DNA of 64,000 nucleotides from Lates calcarifer (lineage: Eukaryota > Chordata > Actinopteri > Centropomidae), in assembly GCF_001640805.2 (NCBI RefSeq), contig NC_066833.1:7822564-7886563 (forward strand). The letters run 5' to 3'. Position numbers and translations under genes: made by a program. Of the stretch, positions 11,851 to 24,720 are shown one piece after another. The notes beneath the pieces were generated by a model, which saw only the letters and a list, made by a program, of their open reading frames with translations, searched no databases and had not been told where the DNA came from. Numbering within the stretch: the stretch's first letter is position 1; each line of letters opens with the position of its first letter.

Positions 11851-12529
11851 GGCGAGTAACAGGTCTGTAGTTACACAGTGTAAACACAGTGCTATTGCTG
11901 AGAAAACACACAAATAAATTGGGGTTAATATAGTGGTACACTTAAGGATTCTCTCTTTAAGGTGTTTTAACAAACTCAGTTTTCACATTACAATCCTGTT
12001 TCTGGTCTCTATGTGTCCTGTTGTTGGGGTTATTGCAAATCATGTAAAAGCCTTAATCCAACTATTACGGTAATCTGGATAATAATTCACTGTAATCAAG
12101 TTGTTTTTGAATGTTCTGTGTGAATATTGCTTTTAAGTATTATATGACTCATGTTTGCCTGAAATAACCCTGCCACTCACTGCCTGTCCCCCGCTGCCCT
12201 CCCAACACAACATCACACACACTAATCAGTACAAATATTAAGACACTGTAATCTGTCTGTGAGGCTTTCTCTGGGTCCAATACCCAGCTATCAGTGGCCT
12301 CGACCTCACACAGTGTGTGTGAGTCATTTGTACACATTTATCATATTAAACCATTAGGCTCTGAACCCAAACCCCAACCCCAACAAGAGTCCACATCCAT
12401 AAATACAAAACGTGACAAGTGGGTAAAGTGGGAACAAGCAGCGGGGGTGATCATGGATGGGGGGGGGCTAACAGCAGAGAGGGTTTTAGCAGCAGCTGCC
12501 CAGATAGGGACGACTGTGCAGGAGGGAGG

Positions 12530-12640
12530 AATAAAGAGAGAGGGAGGGAGGGGAGGATGGAGAGAGGGAAACCGACAGGGGAACAGGAGGAAGGAAGGGG
12601 ACCAGACTTGAGAGTGGATGAAGGACAAGGAGGAGGTGAC
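12530..12640. repeat. Polypurine GA/GGA tract
   Basis: Purine-rich + strand (GAGAGAGGGAGGGAGGGGAG and similar). It produces overlapping open frames on both strands that I do not consider genes. Confidence 0.7.
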
Positions 12641-12854
12641 CATACTCTCGCAAAAACAATTCAGTTAGCTTCACGTATAAAAGTAAAAGAGCTAAATATA
12701 AAAGAGCTTAGGTTCTTTCAACTTCAAGAAAATAAAATGGCTAATTGAAGCTCCATGTACCTCTTTTGTTATTCTCATTTTCCTGCTTATTTTGCAGAAA
12801 AATTTGTTGTTGTTTGGTGATAAATGTACTCATTAATATACTTTTCTCTTTTTT

Positions 12855-13140
12855 TGAGCTTGCATGGCTTCAGAGCCCCGGTCCCACCAGCTGCCAGCAG
12901 TGTCACAGGGTTAGTGGGGCCTTGAGCCACACAGATAATCAGCTTTATTAGTGCTGCTGCTAAAACCAATTTAAGAGCAGACTAGAGGGATCAGACGGGC
13001 CAGCTGTCCACACCAGCGCCATGGCAGGCACCCTGGCCCAGGCCCACACAAAACACCAAAACAACAACGAGCCAACTGTTTGTGGTGCCAATTAAACTGG
13101 GAGCAGGCTTATTACCATATCTCCAACACTGGGCCAGAGA
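12855..13140. promoter_or_regulatory. Candidate conserved non-coding element upstream of gli2
   Basis: Unique, balanced-composition sequence with stops in all frames. It contains CCAATTTAAGAGCAG, GTGCCAATTAAACTGGGAGC and several GC-rich sub-blocks. It looks unlike the AT-rich background and unlike the repeats. Conservation cannot be seen from one sequence, so this is a composition-based guess. Confidence 0.3.
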
Positions 13141-14342
13141 ATGGAAATAAAACACAGCTAGTGTTTTTCATTTAATTCTTTTTAAATGTTTAAAGGCTAT
13201 TGTTAATTTAAAGTGGATTTGTTGGTGGATTTTTAACAGTGCACTGACCCATGAGTTTTTTTTTTTTTTTTCCTGGTTAGAGAAGCAAAGCCTCATTAAC
13301 AGGTTCCTGATCATGACAGTGACCCACCACCAGCCTTGTTTCCTCCCCACGCTTAGTCCATCTCCCAGCCTACCTCCACTGATTACAGAGCGGGGAAAGG
13401 AGGCTAACTCCATATTAGTCAGGGCGAGCATGCGACACTCAGGCACAACTTCAACCTTACATCATGTCTCCGTCTGGGATGAGAGCGAGACAGCGGGAAG
13501 GATCGGAGGAGTTAATCTCAGTCCTTTCCACAGTCCCAAGTCTCGTCCACTCAGACAGGTTTCAAGGCCAGATTATCCAGGAAAGGGCAAGTGAAAAACA
13601 AGATAGACTGACCCCTTGATATCAGGACACCAGAACAAGTGAAATGCTGTCTGAATATTATTTCTGCTCTAAATCACAAAAACTTTACTCACTAAGCGAG
13701 TGGATATTAAAGAGGTTACCCCACGTCCAGAACACATCAGACATGATGAAGACTGTTCAGTGAAACAGGGTTGACATGATGAGTTAACAAGGATGATACA
13801 GAATATATAACGTGTTCTGTATTTGAAGATAAAATCAAACATTTTCTGTCGTTGTATTCAATCCTGTATTTCCCCAAAAATCCAAATCAGACTCATTTTC
13901 AGAAAATTAGAAATATGTTTCTGACAAAATGTAATGCTGCCTTGATTCTTTTTTTTTTTTTTTTTTTTTTTGGGTCATTAGAGTGTGGAAATATTTTTGC
14001 TTTTTACAAAATGTTCATCATCAACATAATTAATTTCTTTCCCTCTAATATCTTTTCCTGACAGTTAAACATAATTAAATGACTGAGAGCTGGAGTCTGT
14101 AGGAAGCCAAAGATCATCAGTGAAGCTCATCAAACACCAGATTATCAGATTATAGATCTAAACTGAACATTTGAGTTATTTACAGTTTTACTTACAAATG
14201 TTGAGACGTGATCTAATAACATTGGATAAGAGGTTTGATGATTTTAACTCCCATCCATACTGGCCATGAAACCCAACTTCACACCAGCCTGATGTTAGGT
14301 TACACATGACAGATCAAACCAGCAGTAACACTGTGTGAATGA

Positions 14343-14344
<2 letters not shown>

Positions 14345-14383
<39 letters not shown>

Positions 14384-14540
14384 ATGCACACAGTTGTTGT
14401 GTGTGTGTAATAATATGAGTCCATGTCCATACATAATCATGTCTGTGTCTCAATCATCAGTGTGTTTATTTCATGTGTGTATCTGCACATGCTGCCTGTA
14501 TTTTTATATGTGTGTGTGTGTGTGCATGTGTGCTTCTATA
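14345..14540. repeat. GT microsatellite cluster
   Basis: (GT)n at 14345-14381 and 14399-14408, and another at about 14508-14524, with degenerate GT between. It explains the Cys/Val open frames here. Confidence 0.9.
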
Positions 14541-14569
14541 CTTTTGTGTGCTTGTGTTTGTGTGCGTAT

Positions 14570-14870
14570 TCGGGATATGAACGGCAGATTCTTCCTCGAA
14601 GCCAGGAGCACAGATCTCATTTAATCTGCAGTTAACGGCTGTTTAAACAACCTCCATAAATGTTTAACGTTGCTGCCCATGCCCTATTGAATGGAAGGCA
14701 TTTTACCTCGTGCAAAAACAAGCTGTGAGAGGCCTCAAGGGCCCCCCTGACTTGCATTTAATGTGTGTAAGAAGGCAGCCATTATCAGCCTCACAATGAC
14801 ACAATTCACTCTGCCTGTGTGTCTACGATCCCATTTGGTTTGTATCAGGGCCTCAGTCCTGCTGATGGTG
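14570..14870. promoter_or_regulatory. Candidate conserved non-coding element
   Basis: Complex unique sequence after the GT cluster, with AACGGCTGTTTAAACAACCT, CCATAAATGTTTAACG, TGAGAGGCCTCAAGGG and ACTTGCATTTAATG blocks. No frame stays open. This is the kind of text seen in developmental enhancers, but conservation is untested. Confidence 0.3.
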
Positions 14871-15089
14871 ATCTAAGTGTAAGAGTTCATCAGGAGCTAA
14901 TGTCATAAACTGATGTGTTCACAGTGTTAGACTGATTTCTTCTGGTAACACTTCATATAAAATCTTTAACACAGCAGAGTTACATGGATGAAATTATTCA
15001 CAGGCTTTTTAAAAACCTTTAGTCTTTGGGTCTATTTGATTTGATCTGAATTCACATTTTATTACAGTTTATGTTAGCTGTTGGCTGTG

Positions 15090-15520
15090 GATCATACCTC
15101 TGGTATTTTTGAACCTGGATCTTATTTTTCATGCTCTTGGGTGTAAACGATTGATAAGGACAAAAATCTTTGCAATCAGTGTTGATCAAGAACAGTGAAC
15201 AGCTGCTGTAATGTAATCCAACAGGCGAAAGTTCATGTCAAAGTCCGTCCACTTAAGTTCCTCTTTTTGTCACTGACAGACTCTGATTGTTCTTCTCAGT
15301 GTGTGACAACATCATGATAGGACTCCTACAGAGACAGAGCTTTTTATTAAAGAGAAACATCACTACATATCACTACCAGACTCCACTGACAAAAACAATA
15401 ATTTTACCAAGCAGAACCTGAGACGTGCTGAAATTCCACTGCCTCCATCTGTTATTTTGTCTTACTGTGTGAATTTCAGTGTTCGGATACTTTACGTGAG
15501 TAAAATTATCCTTTAAGGAG
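15090..15520 (+). repeat. Dispersed repeat family 2, copy 2 (longest)
   Basis: Begins near CTGGTATTTTTGAACCTGG and includes GAACAGTGAACAGCTGCTGT and AATGTAATCCAACAGGCG, then ends near AAATTATCCTTTAAGG. The short copy at 38180-38345 shares its 5' part. The CTTTAAGG end resembles the inverse of the AAAGG start, so it may be bounded by short inverted ends. Confidence 0.5.
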
Positions 15521-15639
15521 AGAGAATAGGGGCCTCTGCTACCAACACTATTGACACACAGAGAAAGGGGGGTTGGGGTTGAGGGGGTGTAAAATGGTGA
15601 CCAGAGTATTTAAGGGGGCATTAGTCCCTCCACTCAGTG

Positions 15640-15880
15640 CTGGAGGGGAGCACAGTGATTTACTGTTCCTCTCAGCAGTGTTATAAAAGCTGCTCTGCTC
15701 CCTAATGAGCCTCTGACATACTGCATGTTTCCAGTGTGTTTTCATTTGGCTCAGTGGCAATGACTGCCTGATTGCTGCCCCCATTAAGAGGGCATTCCCA
15801 CTGACACCAGCGCACGCCTTCAGCCTAATGCACTCAGGCATTACAAGCAATCAACCAAAGCTGGGTAATAAGGGGGTATA
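15640..15880. promoter_or_regulatory. Candidate conserved non-coding element
   Basis: Unique sequence with CTCCCTAATGAGCCTCTGAC, GCCCCCATTAAGAGGGCATT and AGCCTAATGCACTCAGGCAT: three TAAT/ATTA cores embedded in G/C-rich words. The overlapping minus-strand 100-codon frame shows no recognisable domain. Function is inferred. Confidence 0.32.
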
Positions 15881-17063
15881 TACAGCACCTGCTGCATCAC
15901 TGGTCGAGCCAACGGGATGTTTATCATATGTGTCCATTAGAAGTTTGTTTTCATTCTCTTTCAGACAGTTCAATAACAGCATCTCATTCTGAATGTGGTC
16001 CAATCACAGGAGGCCACAAAGGTCTGAGTCGTGCAGCCGTAACCAGTTTACAGTATATCTCCTATAATGTGATTATTTGACCTCTTATTCCTATGTGTTC
16101 TCTGCAGTATCAACACAGTGGCTGTGACATGAGAACACCCTGCAAAATTAAAGTCTGAGTATTAATCTGACTTAAACTTAGTGCCACAGTAACAACAAAC
16201 ACAAGTAAATTATCTTAGTTAAGACTATTAAACTGTTAACAGACAAACCACTGAGACACCTTCATAGTCAACCTGGTGGGTTTTGGACTGCACCATCTTT
16301 ATCAATGACAAACACTGAGCACAGACTGGACACACTGCTGGAAAATGAATTCCACTCACCACAGGTATGTGTTGGACATTTACATGCTGGTGATCCAATG
16401 ATTCTCCTAATCCATGGAGTTTGAAAAATACATATTAAAAAATCATCCATGTGAAATCTGGAGTTCCAGTTATGTGTATAAAACCTTTTCCAATGCTCAC
16501 ACACACTGAGTCCAAAGACCTGCCCACACACAGTCTACAAGTCAGTCCAGTACAGAGGCAGGTGCTGACTAACTGACAGCTGCCAGCACAACAGCTGATG
16601 CACACAACCAGTTGCAGCTGGACCAATGGGACGAGGCAGCGACAGTCACTGGGTCGGCTCAGACTCATTCAGTAAAACCCAGGACTCCACTCTGAGGACC
16701 ACAGATCACAGTGTGCCCCAGTTTCCCACTCCTGCGTGACCAAATCCCCTCTCTAGGTCTGTCTGGACCTGCCGTGCAGAGCTGCCAGTCCCATGGATGC
16801 TGTCCAGACACCATACAATACTCACACTCTCTGTCCTCACAGGGCGGGATTACCACTGTTACCACCTGGACAACAGAAGGAAGTACGACGTGCAACTTTG
16901 GAGACTGTTTAAATTTAAATGTAATTCATCCAGAGAGGTCATTTTCCTTTAAATCAGAAAGACAACAAGAATATTCATGTTTTTGTGTGTGATCATTGGT
17001 GTGTGAGTTAGCATGTAGTGTTCTAATGTGAGCTCTGTGCACATGATGTATGGACGTACACAC

Positions 17064-17095
17064 GTGTGTGTGTGTGTGTGTGTGTGTGTTTGTGA

Positions 17096-17144
<49 letters not shown>
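17064..17144. repeat. GT microsatellite (about 80 nt, one interruption)
   Basis: (GT)n at 17064-17089, interruption TTTGTGAATG, then (TG)n to 17144. It encodes a spurious His/Thr repeat on the minus strand. Confidence 0.95.
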
Positions 17145-17148
<4 letters not shown>

Positions 17149-17574
17149 GAGGAGTAGGACCACTTAATCAGCATTAAGACAGGGACAGCTGACACAGCTC
17201 AGGCAGAACCTGGAAGTTTGTCAACGTCCTCCCAGATCATATTTGTCATTCATGTTTATAATCTATAATCTATCTTTTCCTGATTTTTCGTATTGTCATT
17301 TAGCTATTTTGCTCTTTTCTATACACATAATATCAACTGCATCTATTATTTCCCCTACTGAAGGTTTTTTTGGGGGAGTGTTTTATCATAACTGAATCGA
17401 TGGTCAAAGGGGCAGGGCCAGGTGATATAATAATAATGAGAATTATTGCAATGTAAAATTATATAGCAATGTGATCTAACTTTCATCCATAGAAATGTAA
17501 CAAATGGCTGATAAATGTTCCATATAATTCATTTCCGTGAACAGCATGTACAGAAATTAACTGCCACTCTCAAG

Positions 17575-18100
17575 TCAAATTAAAAGTTATTATCCCACGA
17601 GGGGAAAATGTGGTTGTAACCAGGTGTTAAACAAACACATTAACTCCATCACAAATAAAACATAAAACACAGTATACCAGTCAGAACACAGGGACAACAA
17701 TACAGTGCAATACAATCCAATGATCACTACATGTGAACTGCTCAACACCATCATCTGTGTAAATTCAATCTACTGATCACAGAACAAACACAGTCTTTCA
17801 GTCTTTTAGTCCTCTGTATCTTTTACCTGAAGGTAGAAGCTCAAACTCTGCAGGGGATGGTCAGTACAGTCCTGGGCCTTCATTACAAACTGCTGATCAT
17901 AAAGATCAGAAAGTTGAGCTTGATTTACACCAGTAACTTTACTGGCAGCTCTGACAAGCTGACTCAGTCTGTTCTTATTGGTCAGATTCAGGTTCCCAAA
18001 CCACACAATACAGAAGAACGGAACAGATTCAATAAAGCTTCTATAGAACAGAGTCAATGAAATGTGTTGATATGTTGTGGGGAGAGAATTTACCAATCAT
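17575..18100 (-). pseudogene. LINE remnant: C-terminal end of reverse-transcriptase ORF plus 3' tail
   Basis: On the minus strand 18096-17806 stays open for 96 codons and contains LTLFYRSFIESVPFFCIVWF, GNLNLTNKNRLSQLVRAASK and VTGVNQAQLSDLYDQQ. This matches the C-terminal text of fish LINE polyproteins ('FYRSFIESVLTFS..CWFG.LSVKNKNRL..IV..ASK..G..Q..LS.LY'). The reverse-transcriptase core is missing on the 5' side. Downstream on the same strand, TTTTCCCCTCGTGGGATAAT at about 17590-17610 resembles the usual LINE 3' end. It is 5'-truncated and dead. Confidence 0.75.
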
Positions 18101-18310
18101 ATTATGGGGACTTGTCTTCCTTATGGGGACAAAAAGCAAGTCCCCATAATGTTAATCATTATATTTAGGTGGTGAAGACATGACAGAGGGTCAGGTTTAA
18201 GTCAGGTTTAGGCTAGTAGTAAGGGTAAGGGTTAAACCAGTAGAGTAAGTCTCTAGGAAACAAATGTGAGTCAATATAATGTCCCCTGAAGTCATGGAGA
18301 CAGGATTGTG
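18101..18310 (+). repeat. GTCCCC-type teleost repeat
   Basis: Contains ATTATGGGGACTTG (18101-18114) and its perfect inverted copy CAAGTCCCCATAAT (18137-18150). Then come AGGGTAAGGGTTAAACC, AAGTCTCTAGGAAACAAATG and AATATAATGTCCCC, followed by TGTGTGTG. This is the classic order of a very common fish repeat. Confidence 0.75.
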
Positions 18311-19202
18311 TGTGTGTATGTGCCCATGCATACACATAGGTGTATGTGTTTTTACACCATCAAAGTGTGCACGAGTGAGTGAGTGTGTGTGTGTGTGTGT
18401 CTGTAAACTTATCCCTGCCTTTCCTCAGGGGGGTAATACACACTACCATGACACATCCCTCTGAGGAGCTGCCGCACATTGAATCTGAAATATGTGTCGC
18501 ATCATGACCAAAACACAGAACAATGCCTTTATAATTCACATGTTATTGATACTACAGGGAGACACAAAGGAACAAGAAGCCAAATAATAACAGTATAGGA
18601 GAAATAAGCTGGGCACTGTTTCACAACAGAGACCTTTCTGGCCTCTCACACGATTGGAACAAAGACACAGGACGTATTGCTACTTAAAAAAAAAGAAAAA
18701 AAAAAACACTGCACCGTAAGAAAAAGTAAAAAATAATATTTTCATAATGATTAGCATACTTATTTTAATCAAGATAAAGAGTTGTGTATTCATAATGAAT
18801 GGGGCTGTGACCTGAAATCTCCTGCAGTAACCAGAACTGTAAGAAGAGGGTTTTTCCATGACACCAGTGAAACCATGACAGCCCTCATGCTAATCTTCAA
18901 CCAAAACCTCATAAGGTCCAAAAAGTGAAACTAGCCTGGGGCAGAAATGACTCGGGAGGAGAAAATATGCTGCATTGCCTCAGTATCACCAGCACAGAGC
19001 TAATAGATAGCAGGTGAAGGATGAGAAAGAGCAATGTCAACACTGCAATCGGAGCTCTGCTTTGGCAGGCCTCGAGACCTGCTCAGCTCTTCAAATCATG
19101 TGGTACTTCAGTGCTCTACAACATGTGCATGTGATGAGGGACCACTGGGGGATGTTCAAGCCCATCATCAGGCTTTTGGTCATCTCAGGTGGAACAGATT
19201 AT

Positions 19203-19232
19203 TGTATGTATGTATGTATGTATATATGTATG
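19203..19232. repeat. TATG tetranucleotide microsatellite
   Basis: (TATG)n followed by TATATATGTATG. Confidence 0.85.
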
Positions 19233-22200
19233 AATCTCTGATACACTAAATTCAGTTTAACAAAGTCTGGAGAGTAATGATAATAAATACAGACTATAGG
19301 TGGATGTTGGGGTGGAGGTGGAGCCTTTGGCACCAAATATAAGTTTCAAGTAAGCAGTGCAGCAGGCAGCAGGGCACATCAAAAGAAGCTTTGCAAAGTG
19401 AGTAATGGATATATAGTATCTTACACTGACTAAGTCATTTTGGGGCACAGAAGTGCAACCAGTTTCTAAAAGTTGTACTATTTACAGAGTCAGCAGGCAT
19501 CATCTGAAAACATGACAGATGAGTCAACTAGCCTAGAGTAAATACAGAAAACTAGGGTAAGACCTTTCTAATAAAAGCTTCTCTTGCAGTTGCACAACTG
19601 TATAACTATCTATGGTGGCTCAAACACAGCTGTCTGTTGGTGGTGAAACAAAAGGCTCTTGTGTAGAAAGACTGGTTCTACTCTTTAATATCCAGCAGCA
19701 TCAGCTGTATACTCTGTTGTGTGTTGTACCTAGACAACGACTGAAATGATAAGAGTCTACTCTACCAATATATCTACTGCTTTGTCATATTTGAGTAACT
19801 TTTCATTGTACTTGCTGTCGAGGAAACTTTCACATAGTGCTAGTATTCTACTAACAGAACAGTGGCTAACAGTGTAAATGTACAGAAAAGCCTATCAATC
19901 TGTTGACCAGAGCTCTGACTGTGGAGTCCTACTCACTGAGCTGAAACTGAAACATGGCTGAATGGTGTGTATTACCCATGATCCCTAGCTTTTGTAGCAG
20001 GAAGTGCTGTGGCAACAAACAAACCAAACTCTGTTTCTAATTCTTGATATTTCCGTCAGTGTCCTGGCTGGATATCAGAGATGAACTCTGGTTTTTAATG
20101 ACTTCTCAGTCTTTTTAACTGATCTACAGTTCAGCATCACTCTAGAACCTGCTGGGTCAGATTCCTGCAGTTTAAGCTGCTGACTGTCAGTTAGAGGGAG
20201 ATTGTACCTGAAAAACCACAGTTACACAGAGAAACAACAGGTGCAGAGTGGGAGTGGAGGAGGCTCCATTCTCCCTATTACAAGTCATTGTGCCATCAAA
20301 ATGATTCTGAAGCTGTTACTTTAAGGTAAATAATAACACAATGTTGCTTTAAAACTGTTTTACTGACAAAAAATTCACATTTATCCTGAGGCTGAAGAAA
20401 AAGACAGCAAAAACAACAGGACAGGTATATTTTGAGTGTGGAACAACACATAAACCCACAAACATCACAATCCTCATGCCCCACCAGCAGCAGGACTAAA
20501 TCACACTATCATGTCCACTTTAGAAACAAGTACCTGATCCTGAAATGGATTGATGTTTTATGTCAGACATTTGACATCCTCCCTGAGGACACAGTCATTG
20601 TTACTGTTTTCACTTATATTACCTACCTATGTTTTTCATTGTCAGGGTGCTGATGCCCTCTGTTTAAGGACAGCAGCAGCATCATCATTAATGAAAACAC
20701 ACAAGGACATGTGACCTCATGTCCATGGGGACAGTTTTAAGTTCAGCTCGGCAGAGAAAATCCAGAAAAAAACATTTTCATCTGCCTGTGCTCGGGTTAC
20801 AAAGTGTCCCTGTACTCTCTAATCCACGTGTTTGTCTGGAACATGTCCTGCCTCATAAAGCAGACTATTAAGCACAATCAATCTACTTTGCAGAGAAACC
20901 AGAGGGCATACTGATAGGAGATGGAGGGTGAGAGTTGAAAAACAAAAGAGTTGGTAAATGAATGCAAAGCATGTGCATACACAATATAATACAGCTTAGT
21001 GAGACAGATTCCACTCATCCATTTCTTATGCTGTATTTTTAGAGAGATCACAAATCCTCTATCTACTCTGTCTGATATCATGTAGGGTTACGCTGCGGGT
21101 TGATTTAGGTGGATTATTGGATGGGGGTTGGCTGTGAGCATGTGTGTGTGGTGCAGGCTTCGGTTTGTATGTGTGGGAAAAATGTAATGGTATAATATTC
21201 ACTGATGTCATTATGAGCAGAAAGTTCAGAGCGCTGCAGAGATCATGCCGTCTAGACTCTGGTAGTGCTATAATGGGATTCAGTCAGATTACTGTGATTA
21301 CACGTGTAGTTGTAATACAGGGAAGCTTTCTGGGTAGACAGAAGGCTTCAGTTTCATTCACTAATGTGTCAGGTTGTATTCTTCAATGGCTCAGATCCAT
21401 CCTACATACAGGGAGGATTTAACATTTCTACTCTTTACAAGAAATTAGAGTTTCATCTACTACTGTTTGTGTGCCCTTGAGCGAGTCATCTTCTGACATC
21501 CAGTTCCCCCAGTACAGTATGCGGAAGTGTCTCCACTCAGCAGTATCGTCAGTTTTACTCCTGAATCCCGATTGTAAGTGGGTTTATGTTTGGCCCCCAT
21601 TTATTATTGATTCATATTTTCAACTTTCTGAGAACTCATGTTTGTCTATCCTTTTGACATGGCTCTAAATATCACACCCAGCTTCCTCATCAGCTGTTGC
21701 CAAATTATTAAATGTTGTACAGCCATCATTGGATGCAGCTGTGAAAAAAACATTATGTCCTGTTCCTGACTTCATCCAAAATTGACCCAGAATTCAAAAG
21801 TGAACTGATTTAAGCTTCATGTCGTGTTCTCGTTTTTTTCAAATCTTGATATTCCACCTGTGTGAGTGACACTCGTAACACATTTTAAGCTTGGTGATTG
21901 GATGTTTCTTATATAAATACACCCCAAAAGTCAGTCCTGCAGTATCTATGTCCACAATCTTGAATTTTTGATATTTCAATTAAAGAAACATATTTTCTAA
22001 CACAGTTGTTTAAGTTTTAAACTATTGTTCCACAACAATCCAAGTTGCATGTGGAGAGTTTGGATATTGTTTCGTCTACGCTCTGAGATACTGTCTCTGA
22101 GCTTTTGTCTCCATACAGTGGAGTTGATGGAACTGATGCTCTTCCCACTCTGAACTCAGAGAATCAGTAAGACCACATAACCTTTAAAAGAAAATAAATT

Positions 22201-24287
22201 TGACTTTCCCCCTTAAAAATTAAATGTTGAATTCGTAAGCTCTAAAATACACTTTTGGTCAGTTCAACAGACTAAGAAGTTTTGCTGCTAAAGTTTTACT
22301 TAGTCTGGTATGACCAGAAGCTTATGGTGGCTAGTGTTAGCTAACATTTGCTAACTTTAGATACGGCTGTGTAACAGTGCTGAGTCAGTTTGCAGACTTT
22401 TTGACTCATTTCTACTTGTGCTATTGCTACATTACATTGAGGCATTTTACAGATAAATGGATTTAAGGTAAAACAAGATGGAAACACAGTGTTGTTTCCT
22501 GATAATGGCCCCATTTCACTCACTCTCAGTCAGGTCAACTAAAGTTGTTGTCTTTAAAGCAACTGATGAAGACAATCTTGGGAAACTAACAGAAACTCTC
22601 TGAAGACAATCAAGAGAACCTTGAGTTAATTCAGAAAAAGTCAGATTTAAAAAAAGAAACTGATCTTAAAGGAAAAAAACTCCACTGTATTGGGGTGGTG
22701 GGAGAAATCTCAGAGACAGACATCTTAAAACCTTTGCAGTGAAATCTGAATGGCTCGATATCACGCGAGGAAGGTGGAAAAATACTCACTGACCCTTTAA
22801 GGCTTAAAGAAAACGTGAGCTAATGTAGGCATCGAGCCACTTAAACACACACACAACACTAAGGTGAGCGACTTAAAGTGAATCCTGCCAAGCATAGGTG
22901 TTAAGATTCTTAAATGAGGGCATCCAGCTTCCCACGTCCCTCCTGCATGCTTATTGGACAGACTGTCTGCTACTGCAGAGATGAAGTAAACAGGGTTAAG
23001 ATAGTCGAGACGGTCACTTAGAATAAGATGAAGTCCCAGACAGTGCCCCAGTCTGGCTGATTCACTTTAGAGATGTCTATGGCCTACATGTCATGTTATG
23101 GTGTGAGACGTGTTTACTCAGATTCAATAGCTGCCCCTACGTTTTGGCTTCACGTTTTAAGGGGAATAATATGTCTTTGCTTTCCAAAGCAACAGGACTA
23201 TAAAAGACCTTTTGTTCTCAGTTTTTGTCCTTAAAATACCCACAAACGCACAACACAGTATATGTGGGATTAGGTAATGTGATAGGACTCTTGTGTTTGC
23301 TTTGTGGATATGTATCAGATACCAATAGAGACTGCTTCAGTCACTGTAGGCTGATCTCTCTCTGCCATCAATCACAGATGATTTTTTCACCTATGTACTT
23401 CAAATGTATGTTTCCCAAACAACATTTGTTAGGTAACGTGTCTATACAGGCAAAAACACTTGATACGTAAAACATTAAACATGGTCACCTGGGACTTTGA
23501 TTTAAGAGGTTTTAAGTGTGCTCTTGAAGCAAATCCCTTTTGTTACATGTTCAGATGCTAAAAGATGTTTTTATAGTAGGTTTGAGACTGTTGAGAATGC
23601 AAAGACCGCTGTCTTTCATCATCATTCATGTGTCTGAGATCATCACTCGCCTGTCTGAGAGAGATACTTTACCAACCACCCACCCCCAACGTTGCCGTGT
23701 CACTTGCAGGATCGTCTAATGGTACATCAAAGCTCCTTTACTGAATCACCAAAGCTGCAGTGAGACAACAAAAGCAAGAAACAGCAGGGAAAAACCCCAA
23801 CTTCTTACCCTTTTCTCTCATGAGACTCCCAGTGAGTTATCAAAGTTCTCAAATGTGGCATATATGAACCCCTTATTCAAATCCCCAGGAACCACTCTCA
23901 GTCCAATTTTCTCGTCTGTCTCAATGTTCGAAGTTCTCAGACGGTTTGGTCATACAGGAAAAACAGCGAGGTCTTTTACTTGAGAGGAATCAAGCTGGCC
24001 AGTCATGGAGGTTACTGTGTAATACATCACAGGCCAACTATAATGAAAAGAGAGGGAGGAAGGCATGTCAAAGAAGAAGGCCTTGATCTGAAACATCTGC
24101 ATAGTGTTTAGGTAACACCAATTGGACAGGTGTCTGAAAGTTCTCAGATGAAGTTCAGATAGGAAAAGTATAGACACTAACAGGCTTACAAAGCTACAAG
24201 AATGCACTCTGGTGTTTAAGACAAACTATCCTTGTAGCAGCAATGTTTTACTGCTAAACTCTAAATCAAGTAATAAAGTAGAGCTGC

Positions 24288-24720
24288 AACCAGTGGTGGA
24301 AAATAACTAAGTACATTTATTATACTTGTGTACTGTTTTAAGGTGCTTACTTTACTTGAATATTTACATGTTATAATACATGCACATTTCATAGGTGAAT
24401 ACTGTACTTTCTCAGCTATGTTTGTATGATACTTATAGTTTACAGATAAGGTTTACATATTAAACACATGAACAACGTATAAAATGTATTTTTATAGATT
24501 AAACAGTTCAACAGCTTATAAAGTGTTAAGATTAGCTCCACCTGAACCAGCTACAATATTATAATGCTGCTTACATGTTCCTGCATTAAAAATAACATGA
24601 TATATATGATATATGATATATAACGATATAGTACTCTGACAGGGGCCATTCTGCATTTACTTTCAATGATTTATGTACATAAAAATGGAATTAAACTTTT
24701 ATTTAACTAAAGGATCTAAA
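24288..24720. repeat. GTGGTGGAA...AAGTAC interspersed repeat, copy 1
   Basis: Starts CAGTGGTGGAAAATAACTAA, then GTACATTTATTATACTTGTG, ATTAGCTCCACCTGAACCAG and TATTATAATGCTGCTTACAT. These are hallmark phrases of a common teleost repeat that I believe is a non-autonomous DNA transposon. The inner part contains an ATAT-rich expansion near 24600. Confidence 0.65.

Noticed and set aside
12294..12748. Overlapping frames on both strands
   Set aside because: Produced by a GA-rich tract; Gly/Arg/Glu on one strand and Ser/Pro/Leu on the other.
16926..17195. 89-codon frame with long His-Thr repeat
   Set aside because: Translation of a CA microsatellite.
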